From positions 1 to 49,162 of the forward strand of contig NZ_LGJH01000124.1 of assembly GCF_001298105.1 (NCBI RefSeq): a DNA stretch of 49,162 bases, given 5' to 3'. The position numbers and the translations under genes were made by a program. The first letter of the stretch is position 1. Each line of letters starts with the position of its first letter. Positions 11,339 through 20,277 of this stretch are shown piece by piece. This DNA comes from Novosphingobium sp. ST904 (GTDB taxonomy: Bacteria > Pseudomonadota > Alphaproteobacteria > Sphingomonadales > Sphingomonadaceae). Under the pieces are notes generated by a model. The model had not been told where the DNA came from. It did no database searches and saw only the letters and a program-made list of their open reading frames with translations.

Positions 11339-11814
11339 CAATAGATGCCCTGGAAGTTATCGGGCATGGATTGCATCGAAGCCTGCGACTGACCTTGCCC
11401 GGCCTGCGCCCAGTCATCGCGCATCCCCGAAACCGAACTGGCGGAACCCAGCAGCCCACTCGCAAGCGAGAACCAGCCTTCGGTCCGCTTCATCTTCGCC
11501 TCGTATCGCAGCGATTGCGCCTTGGTGCCCGCGTCGCGGATCACCGTCATGGCATCAAGCGCGGCGTTCACCTGGCTTTCGGTCAGCGCATCCAGCGCCG
11601 ATCCGGTACCGCCCATGAACCCGTTGGAACTTTGCGCCGCCAGCTGCTGGCCGATCACCTTGCGCGCCTGCTCGCGGATACGCAGGCTCTGAGCGGCGCC
11701 GGCGTTTTCTTCCTCCCGCGCCTGCCGCTTCAGCGCCTTCGACTGCTGGCGGCTTGCCACGAAACCGCCGATGCCCTTGGTGACGTTGGCCGCCGCCGAT
11801 GCAATCTCAGCCAT
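11338..11814 (-). CDS. gp14-like internal virion protein
   Basis: A 158-residue protein starting at the ATG preceded by GAGGGACGG. It has an Ala/Gly-rich N-terminus (MAEIASAAANVTKGIGGF), a central Lys/Arg/Gln helix (RQQSKALKRQAREEE) and small-residue-rich segments (FMGGTGSALDALTESQ). Short Ala-rich proteins of this kind precede gp15- and gp16-like genes in T7-type phages, where gp14 enters the outer membrane during ejection. It overlaps the gp13-like gene upstream by 8 bp and gp15-like downstream by 1 bp. The function is inferred from order and composition. Confidence 0.6.
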   Translation of the reverse strand: MAEIASAAANVTKGIGGFVASRQQSKALKRQAREEENAGAAQSLRIREQARKVIGQQLAAQSSNGFMGGTGSALDALTESQVNAALDAMTVIRDAGTKAQSLRYEAKMKRTEGWFSLASGLLGSASSVSGMRDDWAQAGQGQSQASMQSMPDNFQGIY

Positions 11815-12349
11815 GGTCCGTCCCTCTGCCGCTTGCCGGGCCGAACCATTCGAACAGCATGTGGGTATCGCCATCGGGGCCGTAGCGCTTCAGGACATGC
11901 GCCGGCGTGAAGCCCAGCATCACCGCCCACCGGCATTCCGGGGAAATGCGCGCCGGGCGCATCACCCATTCCACCGCCTTGTCGCCCTGGAAGGTGAAGG
12001 GAACTTCAGCCGCGCGCGCTATCAGCTCCACCCGTGCAAGCCGCGATCCCTGCAACTCTCCGCGTATGCGCCGGGTCACCGCCAGATGCGCCGCGCCCAT
12101 TTCCCCCAGGATCGACCAGGCCACGCCGTGCCGGCCTTCATGGTGCTCGCCTATTCCGAACAGCGCGATCAGCCGCCCTTCGCACCGCGCCGCCCAGGCA
12201 ACGGGCTGGCCGGCCAGGACTTCGGCCGTGTCCCAGTCGATATCGCCGGGCTCCGCGCCCAGCACGCGCGCCTGCGAAGGCTGGCGCTCGATCTCGAACA
12301 GGTCACCGGCGCGCAGCCGTTCGAACACGACATCAGGCATCGGCTTCAT
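11807..12349 (-). CDS. gp13-like (DUF2833-type) virion protein with GNAT-like appearance
   Basis: The 180-residue product (MPDVVFERLRAGDLFEIE at the start) resembles the family that includes T7 gp13, small proteins with an acetyltransferase-like look located between tail tubular protein B and the internal core genes. The central part has AWAARCEGRLIALFGIG and a GVAWSILGEMG stretch that mimics a GNAT core, and the C-terminal part (HVLKRYGPDGDTHMLFEW) fits a last beta-alpha unit. No acetyl-CoA pyrophosphate loop is obvious, so enzyme activity is doubtful. Its start lies 17 bp inside the upstream gene. A second in-frame ATG three codons later is an alternative start. Confidence 0.6.
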   Translation of the reverse strand: MKPMPDVVFERLRAGDLFEIERQPSQARVLGAEPGDIDWDTAEVLAGQPVAWAARCEGRLIALFGIGEHHEGRHGVAWSILGEMGAAHLAVTRRIRGELQGSRLARVELIARAAEVPFTFQGDKAVEWVMRPARISPECRWAVMLGFTPAHVLKRYGPDGDTHMLFEWFGPASGRGTDHG

Positions 12350-14596
12350 CCAGTTCCAGCGACATTGCCGCTGCGTTGATCGTTGCAGGCAGCGGATCGG
12401 AAGAGATGATCTTGATCCGCCCGTCCCGGGTCATGCTGGAGGAAATCGAACCTTGCGTGTCGCCGGTAAACAGCGGGATGGCGGCGTCCATGCTGTCCGT
12501 CGTCGCGCGCTCGATCGGCTCGTCCATCTCGCCTTCCACAAGGTCCGCCACCTTGATGCCCAGCGTTTCCAGCACACGCAGAACCACCTTGCGCACGCGC
12601 TGCTTCAGGCCCTGCGAAGGGCCGTTGCGCGTATCCAGATTGGGCCGCAGCGTCACCGCCAGCGCGGTGAACGGCAGCCCCACGGTCAGCGTGTAGGCGC
12701 TGGGCGGGACAGAGGTTTCCGGCAGCGTGAAGGAACCGTCAGCGGCCACCACCACGCCCGGCACCACGCCCCCGCCTGCCAGAACGGCAATCTGCTGGCC
12801 CGCCAGGTGCACGAACCCGGTGAAGGTCCGCTGGCCGCCGGCGGCCGCAAACTGCGTGCCCCCATCCACGAAGAAGGCAAGCCGCTGATCATCGCCCAGA
12901 TCGCGCCAGGTGCTCTGCCGCCAGATCTCGCGCTTCACCCCGTCAGCCCGGGTGCGCTCGATCAGCAGCCACAATTCGTCGGTCTTGCCATCCTCGCCAA
13001 CGATCACTTGCCCGCTCAGCGCCTTGGCGCCGCCGCCCAGCACGATCCGGGCAAAGCCCTTCACTTCCAGCAAGGTCTTGGGATGGACGATCACCTGGCC
13101 GTCGCCGCGCCCGGCAAACATCGTGCCGTAAGGCACGCGCTGATAGGCCAGCCAGGAAACCCCCGACTTGGTGATGTGGCGCGCCGCTGCCGTCAGATCC
13201 TGCGGCACATAGCGATCCTGCCCGATGTCGAAACCCACGGCACGGATGCGGCGGCCGCCACGCTCCACCGAAATTATCTGCGTGCCGATCTGCAGCGGCC
13301 ACACCGGCTCGCTGCCGTAATAGCTCTGCGGCTTCAGGCTCACGTTGTCGCCGGCAACCGCCTGGGCGGAATTGATCGCGCCCACCACGGCCTCGCGGTC
13401 GGCAGTGCCGATGTACAGCTTGCTGTCCGGCGCGAACCACAGCGGCGGATTGTCAAGCGACATGGTACGGCGGAACGCAAGGTCGGCCGCCAGCACGCCC
13501 GAACCGGTATAGCTCTGGAAGTTCACGCGGCCGCCGCCATAATCGCCCACCACGCTGGCCGCGAATTCGAACAGGCGCTGATGCACCTGGCGCCCTTCCC
13601 AGTTCGTCACCAGCGATGGCCATCCTTCCACATCGGAAAACAGCGCGTGGGACCAGCGATACGTCCCCACGGTCATCACCTGGTCGGGAAGACGGCGCAC
13701 CACGGTTGCCGTGCAGCTCAGCCCGCCGGCGGCAACAGCGGTGATGCGCACCTGGCCGAACCGATCGTGCAGGTACCGCCATCGAACGCCGTATGGGCCC
13801 TTGTCGTTGATGTCCTCCTTGCCAAGGCCATCCCATTCGGAACCTTCGGTATGGATCGGCGGATTGGTACCCGTCTTGCGGCCGCTACCGTTATTGTCGC
13901 ACTGGTACACCTTGCCGTCGGACCGCACCTGGTCGCCTACGGCCACGTCCTTCATCCCCGCCTCCCACGCGGTGACGCTGGAATAATCCTTGGCCTCGAT
14001 CTGGAAAAGCGCGCCCACATGCCCGGCCTGGAAGATCGCGGCGTGGCGGTGATCGTGGTGGAAAAGCCCACGGCAACCGCGCTCGCCGTCACCGTGATCG
14101 CCTCGTCCGTGTTCATGTCCTTGAACGGGCCGCCCAGAAATTGCTGCTCCGCCCAGGTGAACGTCACGGCGCTGGTGCGAAGGAGCGATGCCGGGCGGTA
14201 GCTGCCATGATCGATGTAAAGGCGATCATAGCTCTGCTGCGTCGAAAGGCGCGGCGCGGCCGCCGCCGCATAAGGCGTTGCCACCTCGTAGGCCACGCCG
14301 GGCGCCGTCTCGATCCGGCCGCCGTTGGTATAGAACCGCGCCTTCAGCTCGCCCCACTCAATCAGGTATTCCTGCGTGATCGAAAAGCGGAACGCCCCCA
14401 GCCAGGTGGAGGACGGATCGGCATCGCAGATGTATTCGAACCCGGGCCGCTTCACGATCGGCCCCTCGTTCGTCGGCACGAAGTTCTCGCAAGTGGTCAA
14501 CCCGTAGGCATAGTGGTCCGTCTCGACCCGCCCATGCATCATCGGGTCTATCTCACCGGCCAGGAACGCCGTGATAAGCTTGCGCAGCCCCGCCAT
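12333..14596 (-). CDS. Tail tubular protein B-like (gp12-type) nozzle protein (one frameshift in this sequence)
   Basis: With one base restored near 14035 the protein is 754 residues. The N-terminus (FLAGEIDPMMHGR, then TCENFVPTNEGPIVKRPGFEYI) is typical of podovirus tail-nozzle proteins, which start by recalling the tail's own assembly surface. After the break, SSVTAWEAGMKDVAVGDQV with VYQCDNNGSGRKTGTNPP resembles the FCCH-type beta domain seen in such proteins. The remainder is beta-rich. The ATG overlaps the stop of the gp11-like gene (ATGA). The frame changes between GFSTTITAT and AIFQAGHVGALFQ. Length plus one is a multiple of three, so I read it as one gene. Confidence 0.8.
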
Positions 14597-15219
14597 CAGG
14601 AGATTTCCCAACCAGGCAAACCGGCCGTGGGGAAGCCGCCGGTAATGCGCGCTTCTACCCAGGCGCTTTCCTCAACCTCGATCGGCGGGTTTTCCAGCGC
14701 GTCTGTCTGCTGGGCGTCGGCCACGGCTTCCCGGTAGCGCTGCATGGTCAGCGCCTTGTCGAACGCCGATCCGGCAATGCGATTGCCGCAGGTCAGCGCC
14801 AGGTTGCCGGCAAACTGGATAGCGGCCAGCGGATCCCATTCGGCAATTTCCGCGATGTCCATCAGGCAACGCACGTAAAGCGGACCAGGGCGGGCCGTCA
14901 GCACGCTGCGCCCTTCCAGCTGGTAATCGCTCGCGGTGTACTTGCCAGAAGCATCGAACACTTCGATCAAGCGGATCGCCTGCGCCGGCAGGCGGAACGA
15001 ATGGGTAAATGGCGGCGAAACCGTGATCGCTTCGGCCGGCAGCGCTGCGCGGCGCGTCGCCCAGTTCCAGGAATAGCGGCGGATCAGGCCTTCCCGCAGG
15101 ATATCCCATACCGCCTTCAGAGACCGCGCGGCGTCCTTTTCATCGTCGATCGAAAGCAGCCGCGTCTCTGTCCCGATGAACATCAGCGCCAGATTGGCAA
15201 CAGAGGTCTGGGAAGCCAT
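14596..15219 (-). CDS. Tail tubular protein A-like (gp11-type) head-tail adaptor
   Basis: A 207-residue protein beginning MASQTSVANLALMFIGTETRL, a hallmark opening of the gp11/gp4-type adaptor family that docks on the portal and carries the tail nozzle. The early helix pair (SIDDEKDAARSLKAVWDILREGLIRRYSWNW, about 24-54) and the conserved WATRRAAL segment fit this fold. It directly precedes the nozzle gene with a 1-bp style overlap. The reading frame is intact. Confidence is high because both sequence pattern and position agree. Confidence 0.85.
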   Translation of the reverse strand: MASQTSVANLALMFIGTETRLLSIDDEKDAARSLKAVWDILREGLIRRYSWNWATRRAALPAEAITVSPPFTHSFRLPAQAIRLIEVFDASGKYTASDYQLEGRSVLTARPGPLYVRCLMDIAEIAEWDPLAAIQFAGNLALTCGNRIAGSAFDKALTMQRYREAVADAQQTDALENPPIEVEESAWVEARITGGFPTAGLPGWEIS

Positions 15220-15240
15220 CGCGGCGCGGCCCGGTGCGGC

Positions 15241-15441
15241 TTAGTTGACCGGCCACCTGGCGGCGAACACAGCCGCCTTGATGTTGTCGATCGCGATCAG
15301 GGCCTCGCCCTTGGTGATCTTGTCGGCATCGATGTTCAGGCTGATGACATCGCGCGCTGCCTCGGCCGCACCGGCCGTGATCGCGATATCGCCGGAACGG
15401 GGCTTGCCGCGCGTGAAAGTGAACTTCGCCGTGAAAGCCAT
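15241..15441 (-). CDS. Small conserved virion-region protein of unknown function
   Basis: The 66-residue product (MAFTAKFTFTRGKPRSGDI) combines an N-terminal beta strand with a KxxxGEALIAIDNIKAAVFAARW helix. It sits between the decoration-type gene and the gp11-like adaptor, so a head-completion or minor structural role is plausible. No domain was recognised. Two strong hairpins lie immediately upstream, which may separate its expression from the capsid genes. Confidence 0.6.
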   Translation of the reverse strand: MAFTAKFTFTRGKPRSGDIAITAGAAEAARDVISLNIDADKITKGEALIAIDNIKAAVFAARWPVN

Positions 15442-15475
15442 TGTCTCGCTCCCGATGGAGGGCCGAAAGAGGGAT

Positions 15476-15539
15476 GCAGGGGCGCCGCCCGATGTCGCCG
15501 CGAATGGCGCCCCTGCGGCGACCGGTCAGGAAGGACCGG
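15476..15539. repeat. Two tandem hairpins between structural genes
   Basis: An 11-bp perfect inverted repeat (GCAGGGGCGCC at 15476-15486 with its complement at 15506-15516, loop 19 nt) is followed by a 6-bp one (CCGGTC at 15522-15527 and GACCGG at 15534-15539). They fill the gap between the 146-residue and 66-residue structural genes. There is no T-run, so they are more likely attenuators or mRNA-stability elements than classic terminators. This is read directly from the sequence; the role is inferred. Confidence 0.55.
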
Positions 15540-15550
15540 CCGCCAAAGCG

Positions 15551-15991
15551 TCAGAGCCCGATCAGTTCGAGCTCGAAGCTGAGATTGACCGCGCCGGCCA
15601 CACCGGCGACGGCGAACGTCGCGTAGATATCTTCCTCGGCCACCGGCTGATCGGCCGCGAGCGTGCTCGCCAGCGGGCCCAACATGGTGGGCACGTTGGT
15701 GGCGGTAAGCGTGGCGGCGTTGACGTACTTAGCCGGAGCCGCAAGCGTGCCGATCGACACGGTTGCAGTGGCCAGGCTGGTATCGGTATTGCCGCGAACA
15801 CCCACGATCTTGTCGCCGGCCTTCTTGGTGCCGAGGTACAGCTTGTCGGCGGCGGCCAGAGCCTGGCCTGACGGTTTCGTCGCCAAGATCTCGGAACGTT
15901 TGGCGTTGACCTCGCGGCCGTCCGCCTTCTTGACCGGAAATACCGTGCTGTCCGCGACGCCGATCTGCTGCTTTGCATAGTAAGTTGCCAT
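15551..15991 (-). CDS. Capsid decoration / minor head protein candidate
   Basis: The 146-residue product starts MATYYAKQQIGVADSTVFPVKK and is rich in Thr, Ala and Val with many short beta-strand-like segments (TVSIGTLAAPAKYVNAATL). It lies directly downstream of the major capsid gene, the usual place for head-decoration proteins. No specific family was recognised. The 60-bp gap to the capsid gene includes a GC-rich inverted segment. Decoration is inferred from position and composition. Confidence 0.55.
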   Translation of the reverse strand: MATYYAKQQIGVADSTVFPVKKADGREVNAKRSEILATKPSGQALAAADKLYLGTKKAGDKIVGVRGNTDTSLATATVSIGTLAAPAKYVNAATLTATNVPTMLGPLASTLAADQPVAEEDIYATFAVAGVAGAVNLSFELELIGL

Positions 15992-16052
15992 TTACTGCTA
16001 CTCCATCGAGCCAAAGAGCGACGGCAGAGCCCGGGGGCCCGCCGCCCCGGCG

Positions 16053-16970
16053 TCAGCCCTTGAGGTTGCGGATGATGCCGGACATGCCGGGCTGCGTGCG
16101 GGAAGCCGCGCAAGTCGTGCCGGCGAGGTATCCGGGCATGAACCGCTTTTCCGGGATCTTGCCCACCTCAGTGCGCAGCGCCTGCCAGAAGTTCAGCACG
16201 ACACCGGGCTTCACCCAGAACGGGTTGAGCCGGTAGCTATTGGCGTCGGTCGCCAGAGCCGGGATCGTGTTGAGCAGCGGGTTGTCCAGCTCCAGATGGA
16301 TGAACTTCCACCCCAGCAGGCCCATGATCTTGCCGTCCTGGAACGTGCCGCCATAGGCGCCCTTGAAATCGGAACTGGTCGCCGGGATTTCGGTCAGCAG
16401 CGCGTCATTGTCGTCGGCGGTCAGCACCATGAAGCGCTCGGCTTCATCCGGAACATAGGCCTGCGTCAGCATCTTGTTCGCGCCGCGCAGCTTCGCCGTG
16501 TTCATCTTGGCGGCCACGGCTGCGCCCACGTCCACGGCGATGATGTTGCCGGCAGGAAACGCCGTGGTGACCGTGCCGGTCTTGCCGGAAATGATCGGGC
16601 CGTAGAAGCCTTCGAGAATGCGCTGCGTCTTGGCACGATTGATGACGCCGCGACCGGACATCACCGCCGAACCCTGCAGGTCGATCGCCGTAGCCAGCTT
16701 GTCCGAATTCTCGATGATCTCGGCATCGTAAAGCTCGTTCGGCTTCGGGATCCACACGCCATCGAACTGCGTATTGTTCCACTTGGTGTTGCCGCCGCGC
16801 TCATCGTCTTCCTGGGGAGACTTGTTGCCGACGATATCCTTGATCTTGATCTTCTCAGCGCTGGCATCGCTCTGCACGGTTACAGCGGCTTCGAGGGGGG
16901 AGGCCTGCAGCTGCAGGGCCATTTCCAGATTGTTCTGGTACTTGAGCTGTGCGGTATTCTCGACAGACAT
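16053..16970 (-). CDS. Major capsid protein (HK97-type fold likely)
   Basis: A 305-residue protein starting MSVENTAQLKYQNNLEMALQ, chosen because upstream codons in this frame are unlike protein. It has an N-terminal helical arm, a central region with DKLATAIDLQGSAVMSGRG and FERFMVLTADDNDALL-type capsid segments (VPDEAERFMVLTADDND about 180-196), and a C-terminal beta region (FWVKPGVVLNFWQALRTEVG). It lies between a scaffold-like gene upstream and a decoration-like gene downstream, which is the normal head-gene order. Size fits podoviral major capsid proteins of about 300-350 residues. The fold is inferred. Confidence 0.8.
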   Translation of the reverse strand: MSVENTAQLKYQNNLEMALQLQASPLEAAVTVQSDASAEKIKIKDIVGNKSPQEDDERGGNTKWNNTQFDGVWIPKPNELYDAEIIENSDKLATAIDLQGSAVMSGRGVINRAKTQRILEGFYGPIISGKTGTVTTAFPAGNIIAVDVGAAVAAKMNTAKLRGANKMLTQAYVPDEAERFMVLTADDNDALLTEIPATSSDFKGAYGGTFQDGKIMGLLGWKFIHLELDNPLLNTIPALATDANSYRLNPFWVKPGVVLNFWQALRTEVGKIPEKRFMPGYLAGTTCAASRTQPGMSGIIRNLKG

Positions 16971-17178
16971 GGCCTGGCGCCCTTCTATCAAACAAAACGG
17001 ATGGGTTTGCTTGCGAAGGGCTAAGGGGCGAAACCGCCCGGCCACTCTACCGTAACAACGCCACGGATCGGCGGTGCATCCACACAGGGCCCGGGGCGTA
17101 TCGAGGCTAGGCCGGGGCTACCAGGCGTCCGGGAGGACAGGCGATGAAGCCAATCGCTCCCGGGGCTTGGTTGCGGCG

Positions 17179-17207
17179 AAAATGAGTCAGACGACTCGTG
17201 GTGTCAA
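17179..17207 (-). promoter_or_regulatory. Candidate promoter ahead of the capsid gene
   Basis: On the minus strand TTGACA (17207-17202) is followed after 17 bp by CATTTT (17184-17179), a weak -10. A 5-bp dyad (GAGTC/GACTC) lies between them. The site is in the roughly 245-bp gap between the scaffold and capsid genes, the largest gap among the head genes, where extra capsid transcription would make sense. The -35 match is perfect but the -10 is poor, so confidence is low. Confidence 0.3.
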
Positions 17208-17214
17208 GCCGGTT

Positions 17215-18219
17215 TCAGCCTGCCGCCTGCTGCTGCTGTGCATAAGCGGTAGACTGGTTGAGCAACCGGTTCCAACGCGCATTTTCCGGTGTGCCGGGAG
17301 TGCCCACCGCCTTCGCAAAGACTGGATCGGACCCCGCCTTCACCTTCATGGCATCAAGCTCGCCCTGCGCCTCGCGTCCATTCACGCCGAAGCGGCCGGC
17401 GCCGCCCGGGTTGATGATGGTATCCTCGGCCAACCCCTCACCAAGGCGGGAGAACATGTCCAGCGCCCGGCTCACACCGTCCGCTGCCGTGCCGCCCTGG
17501 TCGATCGATGCGGCTGCCATCGCGTTGCGGATGGCAACCAGGTCGTTCGAATAGAGCCCCAGCGCCCGGATTGCGCCGTTGATAGCCACTTCCTTGGCCT
17601 TGGCCTGCGGTCCCTGCGCCTTTACCCATGCCTCGGCCGAGGATTTCAGGTCGGCATCGAACTGGGCCGCCTCGTCCATCTGCAGCCGCACGTACTCTGC
17701 CACCAGCCCGTTCATTGCCGGCGCGCACGCCAACCTCCAGCGCCTTGGGCAGCAACTTGCCCAGCAGGCCCTGGTCAAGCGGGATCACGTCGCCCCTTGC
17801 ATCCTTGACCTCGGGCAGGCTGTAACCGTCTACCGCTTCCGGCACACCGATCGCCCGGTGGAAACCAGCGATTTCCTCAGCGGAAGCACCATCACCGGGC
17901 ACCTTCACGCGGCCGCTGTCACGAAGCGCCGCCTGGTTGTCCCGGGCCACCTTCACCAGACCGTTCAGATCCTTGACGCCGGTGGATTTCACCCAGTCGC
18001 GGTGCGAAGCCGTCTCGCCGTCCGCATCGGCTGACAGTCCGCCCCACCAATCGGGGTCGGCGCCAAGCGAAGGATCGGCTCCGCCCTGCCCGCCATCCGC
18101 CGCCGTTGCTCCGCCCTCTCCGGCCGGGGCCGACGATGCACCGCCAAACAGGTCGGACGCACTGCCGAGGCTGCCACCCTCACCGCCGCGCCGGCACCGC
18201 CCTCGCCATCAATTGCCAT
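17215..18219 (-). CDS. Scaffolding-like head protein (two frame changes in this sequence)
   Basis: ATG at 18219 has a GGAG site. The N-terminal 100 residues are Gly/Ala/Asp-rich and acidic (GGASSAPAGEGG, then DPDWWGGLSADAD). They are followed by KSTGVKDLNGLVKVARDNQAALRDSG and VPEAVDGYSLPE, a pattern common in phage scaffold proteins, and a helical C-terminus rich in Ala, Gln and Glu. One missing base near 18195 and a +1 or -2 change near 17720 (where GVRAGN hands over to MNGLVAEYVRL) interrupt it. Position just upstream of the capsid gene supports scaffold, which lines the procapsid and leaves during packaging. Confidence 0.7.
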
Positions 18220-18537
18220 CGTCAATCTCCATGAGTTTCTGGACCGTATTTTCGTCCAGGTTGAGGAAATACTGTATCCGCGCGAACACCTCGCGCCGCC
18301 CTTCGCGGCGCGCCATCACCAACGGATCCTTGTCAAAAGTCGAAACCATGGCCCCGCGAAACAGAACTTGCGCAGATCGCCCAGCACCAGCTCGCCCACC
18401 GGGTTCACACCGCCTGCAGGATCATCGAACAGCCAGCGGTAAAGACGGCCGGTCGGTATCAGGGTCCGGAACACGGTCTTGTAAACCTGCGAAGTCTTGA
18501 TTGCCCAGGCACGGACCTGGTTCTGCACGCTGGTCAT
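18209..18537 (-). CDS. Bbp19-like small phage protein (one frameshift in this sequence)
   Basis: The protein is 109 residues once a base is restored near 18350. The first part (TGRLYRWLFDDPAGGVNP, LVLGDLRKFCFAG) and the second (STFDKDPLVMARREGRREV, then FARIQYFLNLDE) together match the Bbp19-like domain named after Bordetella phage BPP-1, in which a cysteine after DL..F and an EGRREV..RI helix are conserved. It overlaps the portal gene by 4 bp and the scaffold start by 11 bp. Function in the virion is unknown. The second half lies in another frame, so an unassisted gene caller would truncate it at 73 residues. Confidence 0.72.
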
Positions 18538-20180
18538 GCCGCCTCCGAAATCTGCCCAGCCTTCGCCAGGTTGAGCGTTGCTCCCGATGCCTGCTGCAGC
18601 AGGTCGGCCTGAAGGACTGCGTTCTGCTGCTCCTGCTCCTGCCGAACCAGCTCAGCCACTTCCTCATCGCTGCGCAGGTAGCTGGGCTTCACGCCCATTT
18701 CCTCGGCCATGCCCACCGCGATCGCATCCGCATTCACGCGGTGGCGAACGCGCGGATCGAATTCGTTGAGAACCGGCAGCGCCTGGACATAGCGGAGCGT
18801 CTTTGCCGTGCTCTCCGCGCGCGCCATTGCAGCCAGCATGTTCTCGTATTCCACCTGGGGCCAGGCGCCCGCCTCAAGCACTTCCGGTGGGAACGGCTCC
18901 AGCTGGTTGTTACGAATACACAGGTCCAGTTCGCGCTGCGAAATCGGGTTCTGCTTTTCGGTGGCGTACTGGCTTGCGAATGGCCGGACGAGAACACCCT
19001 GCTTCGCCATGACTTCCAAAACTTCAGTTGTCGTCATGCGGTTATTGGGATCGGTCAGGATCTTGTAGAATTCCTCAAGGAAGTCCGTTCGAATAGTTTC
19101 CTGCTCGCCGTTCATCATCTCCATCGCATAGGGCAATCCAGCCTCACCGCCGGGCATGCGATGGACAAGCACATTGCCCGCCTCATCAACCAACCCGGGG
19201 TTCATCCCGCCCGGACGGGACACCAGCTTTGTCACCCCGTTGTCGCTGTTGAACAGCAGCGCCGGATCAACAGCCTTGTGCCCTGCCCGCAACGTCGTGT
19301 TCTTCATGGCGTTAACGCCGTGAATTGTCGGCATCTGGTCAATACCGGGGGATCGGCCATAGATTTCACCGGCGCTGGTCGTGTTGCGCGAAACCGCGAT
19401 CGGCATCGAATAGAAACCCCGCCGGCGCAGGTAGATCTTCTCGTCCAGGGCAAGATACCGCGAAACGATTGGCATTCTCCGCCAATCCAACTTTTCGCGA
19501 TCCCAGTCGGTGTTCGGCACCACCAGGTGCAGGATCTCGAATTCCTCGTGGTCCTTACCGGGGGTTTCCAGCGCCTCGCGCATCTTGGGCGTCAGGCTGT
19601 CCTTGTCGAACTCCTGCGCCAGTTGGCGGGCCGTCCGCTTGTAGCAACGGTGCACGGTGTCCACGAGGCCAGCGTAATCGACATCGATGTAGACCTCCGA
19701 AAGGTGCAGCGTGCGGTAATACATGCCCCGCCCTGGTCGCCCATCCACCAGCACGGGCGACGTACCGTATCGGCCCAGCTGCCCCCAATCCTCATTCACG
19801 GCGGTACCGAAGCCAGTGCGTGCCGCGTGCCGGATGAAGTACATGCGGCGGCTGTTCCGCTCGCACCACAGAGCCACCCGACGGATCTTCATCAGGTCAT
19901 CGTTGATAAACCTGATCCGGATATAATCCTTTTCCTCGGGCGTCGTGATCGCGACGCCGGCGGCCGCAAAGCGCTTCAATGCCGTGATATGGGTGGTATC
20001 GAAGTTTCGCGTGCCACGGATCTGCCCTGGCGTCGTCTGCATGAAGCCGCCCGCGCCGCTGGGGAAACGCTCGTCCACTTCCTGCCAGGTGCCCTCCCAC
20101 ACGCTGCGGATTTGCTTCAGCCGGTCATGGTCGCGGATATCCGCCTTCGCCAGTTCGTCGTCCTGGATCTGCTCGTTCAT
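18534..20180 (-). CDS. Portal protein (podovirus head-tail connector)
   Basis: A 548-residue intact protein of the head-to-tail connecting family used by T7-, epsilon15- and BPP-1-like podoviruses. Evidence includes the N-terminal helical KQIRSVWEGTWQEVDERF, the FDTTHITALKRFAAAGVA region, YGRSPGIDQMPTIHGVN in the clip/stem area, and the C-terminal region with RPFASQYATEKQNPISQREL followed by a long Gln-rich helix (VRQEQEQQNAVLQADLLQQ). It forms the dodecameric ring through which DNA is packaged and ejected. A leftward terminator lies just upstream, so it may start a separately transcribed unit. Confidence 0.88.
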   Translation of the reverse strand: MNEQIQDDELAKADIRDHDRLKQIRSVWEGTWQEVDERFPSGAGGFMQTTPGQIRGTRNFDTTHITALKRFAAAGVAITTPEEKDYIRIRFINDDLMKIRRVALWCERNSRRMYFIRHAARTGFGTAVNEDWGQLGRYGTSPVLVDGRPGRGMYYRTLHLSEVYIDVDYAGLVDTVHRCYKRTARQLAQEFDKDSLTPKMREALETPGKDHEEFEILHLVVPNTDWDREKLDWRRMPIVSRYLALDEKIYLRRRGFYSMPIAVSRNTTSAGEIYGRSPGIDQMPTIHGVNAMKNTTLRAGHKAVDPALLFNSDNGVTKLVSRPGGMNPGLVDEAGNVLVHRMPGGEAGLPYAMEMMNGEQETIRTDFLEEFYKILTDPNNRMTTTEVLEVMAKQGVLVRPFASQYATEKQNPISQRELDLCIRNNQLEPFPPEVLEAGAWPQVEYENMLAAMARAESTAKTLRYVQALPVLNEFDPRVRHRVNADAIAVGMAEEMGVKPSYLRSDEEVAELVRQEQEQQNAVLQADLLQQASGATLNLAKAGQISEAA

Positions 20181-20225
20181 CGTCTCTCACTCCACAAGGC
20201 GGATCGCCCGGCGCAGGCAGGAATA

Positions 20226-20262
20226 GGAAAAACCGCGCCGGCCATGGGGCCAACCGGCGCGG
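20226..20262 (-). terminator. Rho-independent terminator, leftward
   Basis: A 9-bp perfect stem (CCGCGCCGG at 20233-20241 paired with 20254-20262, loop of 12) is followed on the minus strand by TTTTTCC. It sits between the coiled-coil gene and the portal gene. It would end or attenuate transcription coming from the terminase side inside the late region. Confidence 0.75.
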
Positions 20263-20277
20263 GGGTGCGAGCGCAGA

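Noticed and set aside
11907..14201. Very long plus-strand open frame (764 codons) antisense to the nozzle and gp13-like genes
   Set aside because: Its translation is His/Arg/Gln/Pro-heavy without any motif, as expected of the antisense frame of GC-rich coding DNA, and it runs across clear phage genes on the other strand.
18209..18537. Diversity-generating retroelement suggested by Bbp19-like homology to phage BPP-1
   Set aside because: No reverse transcriptase, template repeat or variable repeat was found next to the tail fibre or elsewhere in the window.
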